Position numbers and translations under genes: made by a program. From positions 1 to 16,924 of the forward strand of contig CAAGLJ010000106.1 of NCBI GenBank assembly GCA_900770785.1: a DNA stretch of 16,924 nt, given 5' to 3'. Source of the DNA: Lachnospiraceae bacterium (lineage in GTDB: Bacteria > Bacillota > Clostridia > Lachnospirales > Lachnospiraceae). Positions 7,615 to 13,346 of the stretch are shown here, in pieces; positions within the stretch are counted from its first letter, which is position 1, and each line of letters opens with the position of its first letter. The notes below the pieces were generated by a model. It had not been told where the DNA came from, did not search any database, and saw only the letters and a program-made list of their open reading frames with translations.

Positions 7615-7785
7615 CTATCCCCCTTGCTGTGCTAAAAATTCTGCAATTATTTCAGCCTTGATTGTCTTGGTTATGCTATAGCCCGACTCGTTGGCTAATG
7701 CCTTTATTTCTGCTATGGTTTTGGAGGAAAGTTCATCCTCTGTATAGCTTTTTACCGAGCGGCTGTTCAGGCTATAGCTTACGGC
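7615..7785 (-). CDS. HeH/LEM-like small domain in the -1 frame of the capsid gene, no usual start codon
   Basis: The 56 codons from 7785 to the TAG at 7617-7615 read as a protein-like sequence ending in a compact helical domain (DELSSKTIAEIKALANESG, then YSITKTIKAEIIAEFLAQQ). This is the helix-extended-loop-helix pattern seen at the C-termini of phage capsid or capsid-accessory proteins. The frame opens after a TGA at 7830-7828 and contains no ATG, GTG or TTG before the domain. It lies one base back (-1) from the major capsid frame and overlaps its last codons. Slippage on the GGG codon just before the capsid stop (run of four G) would yield a fused protein of about 343 residues. It could be a frameshift extension, a single-base deletion in a formerly fused gene, or a gene with a rare start such as CTG. 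Confidence 0.5.
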   Translation of the reverse strand, partial: AVSYSLNSRSVKSYTEDELSSKTIAEIKALANESGYSITKTIKAEIIAEFLAQQGG

Positions 7786-8645
7786 CCCGCCGGGGTGATG
7801 GTCGCCACTACGATTCCATCCAGCTTCTCAGCAAACAGTTCAATGCCTGCCACTACAGTATCCGCGGCGGTCAAATTGGTATAGTCAGCATCTTCATGAA
7901 TACCAATATATCCGGTTTCATCAGAAGTGAAGCTGAACACCTCGGATAAATCCGCTCCGTTTACCGGAATATAATACATAACCAGATTATCCTTTGCCGT
8001 TGCATAAATCTTTCCTTTGGGAACAGAGCTGTTAAAAACCACCGTTCCTAATCCAAGAAAATTCTCCACATAAGACATACCAAAGGCCGTCTGCATGGTG
8101 ATATTTGCATTTGCCAGATAATCCGCTAAATCCAATGGATTCATGAAATATACTGCACCAATCTCATCATCCTCAAATAAAATTTGCAGCTGCCCCCATG
8201 CCTGTGCAAGTGCAGCCTGAAAACTGGCACCGGTGGCTGATCCGGTTCCCGTCCCAAGGAAGGTGAAGAAATCCTTGCGGATTCCCTTCTGAACATCCTT
8301 CAGCATTTCCTCTGTAGTCATGTCTACTGCCTGCTCAAACCCCTTCTCAATAATTGCCTCTGCCGAGGTTGCCTTTCTCCATTTCTTCAAAGTGATTTCC
8401 TTGTAGGTAACCGGCTTGGTGGTATATTTTGAGAGTGGGATAGTTTCTCCTTCTCCTACAACACCATTTTCCAGCGTACCAGTTGCCTTGTAGGATTTCA
8501 GAACAGTTCCTGCCTGTTTAGGTATTTTCCTGGTCACTCCCAATGCCTCCATTAATTTCTTAATGGAATAGCCAAACATATTTACAAACTCTACCTCGCG
8601 TACCTTTGAAAGATCTTCGCTTTTGATTAATTTTGGATCTGCCAT
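7779..8645 (-). CDS. Major capsid protein (HK97-fold type)
   Basis: This is the shell-forming protein, placed directly after the scaffold gene. The 288 residues show the usual layout of this family: an N-terminal segment (VREVEFVNMFGYSIKKLMEALGV interrupted by charged residues), a basic E-loop-like stretch around GVVGEGETIPLSKYTTKPVTY (about 62-82), a long spine helix (EQAVDMTTEEMLKDVQKGIRKD), and a C-terminal domain with YFMNPLDLADYLANAN (about 163-178) and a final strand (AEKLDGIVVATITP). It ends abruptly with AGP at TAA 7781-7779, while a small helical domain continues in the -1 frame. The ATG at 8645 has a purine-rich GAGGAAAGG site. A hairpin in the upstream spacer may affect its expression. 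Confidence 0.93.
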   Translation of the reverse strand: MADPKLIKSEDLSKVREVEFVNMFGYSIKKLMEALGVTRKIPKQAGTVLKSYKATGTLENGVVGEGETIPLSKYTTKPVTYKEITLKKWRKATSAEAIIEKGFEQAVDMTTEEMLKDVQKGIRKDFFTFLGTGTGSATGASFQAALAQAWGQLQILFEDDEIGAVYFMNPLDLADYLANANITMQTAFGMSYVENFLGLGTVVFNSSVPKGKIYATAKDNLVMYYIPVNGADLSEVFSFTSDETGYIGIHEDADYTNLTAADTVVAGIELFAEKLDGIVVATITPAGP

Positions 8646-8679
8646 ACTTTTTCCTTTCCTCTGCCCTTCCAGCAGTCAT

Positions 8680-8700
8680 TGGCTATTTTGTTAATAGCCA
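8680..8700 (-). promoter_or_regulatory. Intergenic hairpin upstream of the major capsid gene
   Basis: On the transcribed strand GGCTATT pairs with AATAGCC around a 5-base loop, with a flanking U-A pair giving an 8-base stem. It lies 11 bases after the scaffold stop and about 35 bases before the capsid start, and has no U tract. It is not an intrinsic terminator; a role in mRNA processing or stability is possible. Confidence 0.6.
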
Positions 8701-8711
8701 GAATCATAATG

Positions 8712-9347
8712 TTACTGGCTAAAAAGCTCCATATTAGCCTTGATAGCCTCTCTTCTCTCGCTTCTGTCCTTAATTGCCATGATGTCGTCCTTGGTCATTG
8801 CCGTTCCTCTACCGACGCCTGAATTTTTATCCGTAAAGCGAGCCCTGTTATTTTCCAGCTTCTCCTGCTCCTCATCCACAAACGCAGAAGAATCTCTTTT
8901 CTTAATCTGCTCGATAAGGTCAGATAAACCTAAAATCTTTCCCTCTTTCAGTTTAAGCCCGGATTCCTTAATTTCTGCCATGATAGATTTTCTGGCTGCC
9001 TCCGAGGTAAATCTGATTGATTCCAACTCCGTTTTCAATGCGTCTGAAAAATCCCGGTCGTAAATCTGCTTTTTGGCATTTTCCTCTGCATCCTCTGCCT
9101 TTTTCTTCCAATCAGCAATTTCCCTCTGGATGTTCTCCGGTTCAATTCCATCGAATTTCTTCAACGTCTGCTCTGCCGTCTCGGCTTTCTGCTTCCATGA
9201 GTCCCGGTCAGCTTCCAGCCTGGAAACAACCTTGCTATGTTCCGCTGCATTTTTGTAATGCTCAGATAAGGCTTTTTTTACTTCTGCCTGCTTATCTGAC
9301 GGAATTTCAATACCAAGCCCTTTAAGTGTCTCAATTAATTTCTGCAT
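8712..9347 (-). CDS. Capsid scaffold protein (Phage_GP20 family)
   Basis: This is the internal scaffold that directs capsid assembly and leaves or is degraded before packaging. The 211-residue protein belongs by its features to the GP20 minor structural protein family: a short N-terminal IETLKGLGIEIP, a long charged coiled coil (residues 20-105, rich in Glu, Lys and Ala), then a conserved-looking RDFSDALKTELES and AEIKESGLKLKEGKILGLSDL region (about 97-145), and a Lys/Arg-rich C-terminus with GVGRGTAMTKDDIM that probably contacts the capsid protein. The ATG at 9347 follows AGGAGG by eight bases. It is the first gene after the terminator and promoter-like region, so it begins the capsid-tail transcript. 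No fused protease domain is present. Confidence 0.93.
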   Translation of the reverse strand: MQKLIETLKGLGIEIPSDKQAEVKKALSEHYKNAAEHSKVVSRLEADRDSWKQKAETAEQTLKKFDGIEPENIQREIADWKKKAEDAEENAKKQIYDRDFSDALKTELESIRFTSEAARKSIMAEIKESGLKLKEGKILGLSDLIEQIKKRDSSAFVDEEQEKLENNRARFTDKNSGVGRGTAMTKDDIMAIKDRSERREAIKANMELFSQ

Positions 9348-9502
9348 TGTTTATATCCTCCTGGTCGTGTTTATTGACCTGCCGCCGCAGGTGTGGATTG
9401 AGCCAGATTGACCTCTGGCGGGGTAATCCCACCGGGGCTTGTGACGCCCCTTTCATCAGCATTCCGCTAGTGGGAAGGAGAGAATATGATTCCCGTAAAA
9501 TA
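9348..9502 (-). ncRNA. GC-rich structured leader of the scaffold-capsid transcript
   Basis: Between the -10-like hexamer at 9508-9503 and the scaffold gene lies about 150 bases, much more GC-rich than its surroundings at 9378-9450. Four short hairpins can be drawn: 9378-9391 (CCTGC/GCAGG), 9403-9418 (CCAGA/TCTGG), 9417-9433 (GGTGGG/CCCGCC) and 9434-9450 (GGGGC/GCCCC). The second and third share two bases, so they compete at the edge. The stretch also reads as a protein-like frame without start codon (ending near ITPPEVNLAQSTPAAAGQ, stop TAA), so it could instead be the remnant 3' end of a lost gene. I do not recognise a known RNA family. Confidence 0.4.
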
Positions 9503-9539
9503 ATTGTAGCAGTATTTCAAATAAAATTTGTATGCACAT
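9503..9539 (-). promoter_or_regulatory. Putative promoter for the scaffold-capsid-tail genes
   Basis: On the transcribed strand the element ATGTGCATACAAA (9539-9527) is followed 18 bases later by TACAAT (9508-9503), preceded by TGC to give an extended -10 (TGCTACAAT). The same 13-base element with the same 18-base gap to a -10-like hexamer occurs before the terminase genes. There is no good -35 box, so activator-dependent late transcription is plausible. It lies directly downstream of an intrinsic terminator. Confidence 0.5.
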
Positions 9540-9621
9540 CCGAGTAAAAAAGAGAGCCTGTTTCCAAGCTCTCATTTCCTGCAATATTACCCACACCTTT
9601 GCACTTCTGCACATCAGCCAT
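9517..9621 (-). CDS. Possible 34-residue peptide overlapping the terminator
   Basis: The ATG at 9621 lies inside the last codons of the MuF-type gene, with GGGGGAA seven bases upstream, a good ribosome binding site. The frame (MADVQKCKGVGNIAGNESL onward) runs through the whole terminator hairpin and U tract and stops at 9519-9517, inside the promoter-like element. I do not recognise the product. Because half of it is coded by the terminator, it may be chance, a decayed gene, or a leader-like peptide whose translation would prevent hairpin formation. Confidence 0.3.
   Translation of the reverse strand: MADVQKCKGVGNIAGNESLETGSLFYSDVHTNFI
9546..9573 (-). terminator. Intrinsic terminator after the MuF-type gene
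   Basis: On the transcribed strand GAGAGC pairs with GCTCTC, extended by U-G, U-A and G-C pairs to a 9-base stem closed by a GAAA tetraloop, and is followed by six U. This is a textbook rho-independent terminator. It begins 41 bases after the MuF stop and should end or reduce transcripts from the packaging-portal-fibre block. Confidence 0.85.
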
Positions 9622-10828
9622 GATTTTCCCCCATTGTCTTAGACAGGCTGCTTTCATACCGTTTTGCTGCACCTCTGGATAATGCTGCCTGTTTCCTGTC
9701 CCACCTGGCAATGCTAATTCTATCCGGCAGCCTTTTCAACCCATTTTTTTCGCAAAAAGTATTATAGGCTTCATTTTGCTTCTGCAATAGTCTGGATTTC
9801 TTTTGGTATACTAAATCCAATTCAAAGCGAGCTTTATCATCAGTGCAGGCATCTATAGCGGCTCTATTTCCCATTACTTCCCTTTTGGTTTTCCTGATTC
9901 GCCTTTCCATTGCCCTCTGTTTTTGTTGACGCTCGTAGGCTTCTTTATTTTCTTTACTGTCATATTGCTTGAATGGATTGTCCATTCCTTCAAAATAAGG
10001 GCTGAAGGAATGTCTGCAATTTACTCCACATAAGCCTAAAATAGTTCCGTACCCGGTAGACTCTACAAAATCAGGATATTTTCTACCGCTTCGGCTAAAT
10101 ATTTTCCCCTGCCATTCATGATGTGTAGGTCTGGCTCCTAAATGACTGCTGGTAATAACCAGGTCTATTCCCATATCGTCCATTCGTACAATCTGAATCT
10201 GCCCTGTGGCCTGAGATATGCCCGTCCTTACCGCCCTTAAAACTGCTGTCTCAAGCGTATCTTTATGCCCTGTTGAATAGGTTACTTCAACCCCTTCCGA
10301 GGACACACTGCTGATGGCTTCTGCAACAGCCTGTGTATAGGACATTGCCCCAGAGGTAACCATCGTGTAGGCTTTATCCACAGCCGTTAAGAAGGTTCTC
10401 TGCGCCACCTCTGCTGTTGTTCTGGTAAAGTTTTTCCATTCCCCTAAAGTCGCTTCGTAATTTCTCTGCATTATCCGCATAAGGTGAGGGGACTGGGTCA
10501 AGGGAACAGGAGAAAGGCCTACTGCCCGATAAATCCTATCGTCATATTCCAGAGCCTTCACTCCGGCATCCTCCATAGCCTCCTGAATCTCCACCACCTG
10601 TCGTTTTGTTGCCGATGCAATATCCTTTTGAATGTCCTCAAGCAAAAACCCGGATTCCTGAAGCACTTGAATCTGCCATTTATCCTGTGCTGTTAAAAGA
10701 TAATCGTCTCCACGTCCAATACGGTACATGATCCGCTCCACAATTCGTCTGATAATATCGTTATGTAATTGTTCCGCAATTTCCTCCGCACCTTCGCTGA
10801 TATGGAGCAGATAATCCGGTGTAAGCAT
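9614..10828 (-). CDS. Minor capsid protein / MuF-type head morphogenesis protein (Phage_min_cap2)
   Basis: This 404-residue protein is bound inside the head near the portal and is thought to help assembly or be ejected with the DNA. The N-terminal 150 residues are helical. The diagnostic core lies at residues 231-280: GARPTHHEWQGKIFS followed by GLCGVNCRHSFSPYF, including the Cys-x4-Cys-Arg-His signature of MuF-like proteins. A Lys/Arg-rich helical tail follows (residues 290-395), with no toxin or enzyme domain visible. The ATG at 10828 has AAGGGGA six bases upstream. It normally follows the portal gene directly, but here three fibre-type genes intervene. A strong terminator follows, and the last codons carry the ribosome binding site of a possible 34-residue frame. 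Confidence 0.94.
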   Translation of the reverse strand: MLTPDYLLHISEGAEEIAEQLHNDIIRRIVERIMYRIGRGDDYLLTAQDKWQIQVLQESGFLLEDIQKDIASATKRQVVEIQEAMEDAGVKALEYDDRIYRAVGLSPVPLTQSPHLMRIMQRNYEATLGEWKNFTRTTAEVAQRTFLTAVDKAYTMVTSGAMSYTQAVAEAISSVSSEGVEVTYSTGHKDTLETAVLRAVRTGISQATGQIQIVRMDDMGIDLVITSSHLGARPTHHEWQGKIFSRSGRKYPDFVESTGYGTILGLCGVNCRHSFSPYFEGMDNPFKQYDSKENKEAYERQQKQRAMERRIRKTKREVMGNRAAIDACTDDKARFELDLVYQKKSRLLQKQNEAYNTFCEKNGLKRLPDRISIARWDRKQAALSRGAAKRYESSLSKTMGENHG

Positions 10829-10861
10829 GATGTTCCCCTTTAATGTACATTTTACAACGCT

Positions 10862-10972
10862 TTATAACTGGTTCTTCTTAAGCCATTTTTGAGTTGCACT
10901 TTTCCAAAGTTTTGGCACATCATTAATTGTCATTTCTCCTGCCAGTATCTTCATTCCGTAAAACTTTGCCAT
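10862..10972 (-). CDS. xkdX: XkdX-family small phage protein
   Basis: This gene codes for 36 residues: MAKFYGMKILAGEMTIND then VPKLWKSATQKWLKKNQL. The pattern (aromatic-Gly start, Ile-Asn/Thr-Asp-Val-Pro, Trp near 23, basic end) is that of the XkdX family, named from the Bacillus defective phage PBSX and usually coded after tail fibre genes and before holin genes. Its function is unknown. The ATG at 10972 overlaps the TAA of the preceding gene by one base (TAATG), so translation is coupled. It is odd that no holin or endolysin follows; the next gene is the MuF-type head protein. Confidence 0.85.
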   Translation of the reverse strand: MAKFYGMKILAGEMTINDVPKLWKSATQKWLKKNQL

Positions 10973-11361
10973 TATTCCGTACCTCCTGCCGAAATATCAC
11001 TTACAGCAGTACCCAAGTCGGAAATAGCACCATCCTGTACTGCCTGTCCTGCCATTAGAGCCTCTACCTTTTCCTCCAACCTCTCCATATCCGTCTTTTC
11101 TCTAAGATGCAGTGTTGTGGAAATCGTGCCGTCTGCTAAAATGGTAGATGTTTCGCTTACCAGAATCAAATCCATATAATTTCCAATCACCGCACCATCA
11201 GCATTTTTCACCTGTACAGAAGAAAGATTATCTTTGGTCATTTTATCCCACTTTTCTACCATTTCTGATTTATTGGCTGATAGGATAGTGATATTGGTCA
11301 GGCTTGCACCTGTTTCCAATTCTAAGACTGTCTGGTCTTTTAAGATTAATGTGTCTTTCAT
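10972..11361 (-). CDS. Fibre-associated accessory protein of unknown function
   Basis: This 129-residue protein lies between the fibre and XkdX genes, a place where Firmicutes prophages often carry a small protein of this type. Residues 1-85 are beta-rich (DTLILKDQTVLELETGASL, later YMDLILVSETSTILADG). Residues 88-120 form a short coiled coil (MERLEEKVEALMAGQAVQDG), resembling the ends of phage fibre accessory or chaperone-like proteins. The preferred start is the ATG at 11361 with a strong GGGAGGT site. A 10-codon upstream extension to 11391 overlaps nothing useful and lacks a site. It probably helps fold, attach or extend the fibre; this is inference from position. Confidence 0.8.
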   Translation of the reverse strand: MKDTLILKDQTVLELETGASLTNITILSANKSEMVEKWDKMTKDNLSSVQVKNADGAVIGNYMDLILVSETSTILADGTISTTLHLREKTDMERLEEKVEALMAGQAVQDGAISDLGTAVSDISAGGTE

Positions 11362-11392
11362 GATTTTACCTCCCTTAACTATATGAGCCATA

Positions 11393-13342
11393 TTACAAAT
11401 CTGTTGTTTGTATCTTTTTATAAGTGATGGCTAAATTATCCGCATCATATGTTCCTGTAATATAACCAGAACATAAAACATTATTGTCGCAAAAGAATAA
11501 AACATCTCCACCTATGTCATATTTGCCGCCAGACATATAAGGGTTTTGATAAATGACAATACATCTGTACCATCTATTTATGCCTAATGGCCCCCATCCG
11601 CCAGTATCACAGAATCGAAACATTTTAGGAATATATTGACCACCCTTATTTGTAGCTGCTACAAATTCTTTCAACGTTGCATACGATGGATTCATCAAAG
11701 CTACTACATTATTGTTATCCACCACAGCCTTAAGGTTGTTGATGGCCGCTACTATGCTTGTTTTGACATTGGTTGTAAGACTGGATAATAGGCCTATTTT
11801 TTCATCCAAGACTTTTCCCTGCGTGGCATCCAGCGGCATTCCTGCAATGGTAGCCAGCAGGTTATTGGTCGGTGTAGGATTTATCATTCTCCATGTATCA
11901 TATGTACCATTCAAATCAAAATTAATATATCTTTTACCAGTTCGATAATTATCAAAAATAAATATTCTTCTTGCACCTTTGGGATGTTCTACAGTAAGTA
12001 TTCCTCCATCTCTTGACGGCAATTCTTCATTGAATACACTTAGATTACTATTTAAAGTGATGAATAACGATGCTGTTGTACCTCTGATGTTAATTTTTTT
12101 CAGAAGATTCATATTTTCCTGAAAAGAAAGGTCAAGTGACATCCCTATATTTCTAAGCTCTATACTAATAGCATCCGAATATGTTCCATCAGGATTTCCA
12201 TTTCTATTGAACGTATATATTGTATTTCCCGTATTAACATAACCCATGTCATTCGTCAGCTCACTTGTTTTTGAAGGAATGGCGGGCTTGTTCGATAAAT
12301 CGTTATAACTACCGCTAAAAGCCACAGCCTTTAAATCAGAAAGCCACTTCGTCAGTTTGCCAAAAATAGTTTTAATCGTATCCCCAGCACTGATATTATC
12401 TCTTTTTTCTGCGGGTGAAAAAGATATGGTGGACTCTTCTGTCAAATATTCCCCTTTTGGCTGTATACCCAATTCCTCAAGGGTTTTGTTTCCTGACAGC
12501 TCATTTCCTCCTATGGAGGGTTTATTCTCGAGGACTGTATAGTCTTTTGTAGCCGACATTGTTCCATCCGGCGATACTAAAATCGTTGTTCCATCCGGCT
12601 TTCCTATACCAGCTTTATCTACAGTCATAATCTCAATACCTGCTACTGCTTCTGCCCGGTTTGCTGCTGCTTCTGCTCTGGCCGCTTCTATGGCAGCCTG
12701 CTCTTTATAGTAGCTGGCATTGTCCATATCCTCTCCATAACGGCTACCTGTTCCTCCCCTCGCATAGCTTTCAGCCTCGGTAGACGCTGCTTCTGCACGT
12801 TCAGCCTGTCCTACTATTTCCGTAGCTTTTTGTGTGGCTGTTTGGGCTGATTCTGACGACTGCACGGAAAACTGTCTTGCATTTTGAGCGGAGGCTTCTG
12901 CCTCCTGGGCTTTTGTAGCACTTGTCTGTGCATTGTCAGTAGATAAAGCTGCTGCTTCTGTGGCTTCTATAGCCTTTGCAGTTGCTGTCTGAGCATATCT
13001 ATCGGCATTAGACGCACTCTCCTGAGCCTCTGCCGCTTTATCGGTAGCTGTTTGGGCTGATGCTGCAGACAATCTTGCATTCGTTTCTACTTCTACAGCC
13101 TTTATGCCGATTTCTTCCTGTATTCGCTCTATGGCTTCCTGTATGTTCTGACAATCCACAACAATTTGACGCACTATTTCCATATCCGACTCAAAAGATT
13201 CGTAGGTTGCCATTCTTAAGCATACACCCGGGGCGAAGCACATCCTCACTATCTTCTTGTCTGTAGATACTGCCCATTCTCCAGGGAGCATTCTTGCAGC
13301 ATTAAAATCTGCTTCCTTTCCCCTTCTCACCTGTATAGCCAT
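11393..13342 (-). CDS. Phage fibre / receptor-binding protein, located in the head module
   Basis: This 649-residue fibre has several regions. Residues 1-45 form an RRG...PGEWAVSTD segment like the N-terminal attachment domain of Mtd/BppU-type fibres. Residues 50-235 are an Ala/Gln/Thr-rich coiled coil in which AQT-type motifs recur at multiples of seven (96, 117, 138, 152, 166). Residues 270-300 hold LENKPSIGGNELSGNKTLEEL and residues 346-368 YNDLSNKPAIPSKTSELTND, both common linker/trimer motifs in Firmicutes fibres. A beta-rich C-terminal region (400-649) with PLDATQGKVLDEKI and a terminal Cys/Trp/Gly-rich domain probably binds the receptor. The ATG at 13342 has GGAGG nine bases upstream. 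It directly follows the portal gene, an unusual place for a tail-tip gene, so it might instead decorate the head or neck. Confidence 0.85.
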   Translation of the reverse strand: MAIQVRRGKEADFNAARMLPGEWAVSTDKKIVRMCFAPGVCLRMATYESFESDMEIVRQIVVDCQNIQEAIERIQEEIGIKAVEVETNARLSAASAQTATDKAAEAQESASNADRYAQTATAKAIEATEAAALSTDNAQTSATKAQEAEASAQNARQFSVQSSESAQTATQKATEIVGQAERAEAASTEAESYARGGTGSRYGEDMDNASYYKEQAAIEAARAEAAANRAEAVAGIEIMTVDKAGIGKPDGTTILVSPDGTMSATKDYTVLENKPSIGGNELSGNKTLEELGIQPKGEYLTEESTISFSPAEKRDNISAGDTIKTIFGKLTKWLSDLKAVAFSGSYNDLSNKPAIPSKTSELTNDMGYVNTGNTIYTFNRNGNPDGTYSDAISIELRNIGMSLDLSFQENMNLLKKINIRGTTASLFITLNSNLSVFNEELPSRDGGILTVEHPKGARRIFIFDNYRTGKRYINFDLNGTYDTWRMINPTPTNNLLATIAGMPLDATQGKVLDEKIGLLSSLTTNVKTSIVAAINNLKAVVDNNNVVALMNPSYATLKEFVAATNKGGQYIPKMFRFCDTGGWGPLGINRWYRCIVIYQNPYMSGGKYDIGGDVLFFCDNNVLCSGYITGTYDADNLAITYKKIQTTDL

Positions 13343-13346
13343 TAAT

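Noticed and set aside
9434..9450. GC hairpin followed by TTTC on the plus strand as a plus-strand terminator
   Set aside because: The stem is only five pairs with three T, and no plus-strand gene is present to be terminated.
9340..9468. Minus-strand frame beginning with ATG CTG ATG in the scaffold leader and overlapping the scaffold start
   Set aside because: It lacks a ribosome binding site, has an unconvincing Arg/Gln-rich product, and runs into the scaffold gene in the wrong frame.
11393..12000. Diversity-generating retroelement target at the fibre C-terminus
   Set aside because: No reverse transcriptase, template repeat or C-type lectin-like end was seen in the window.
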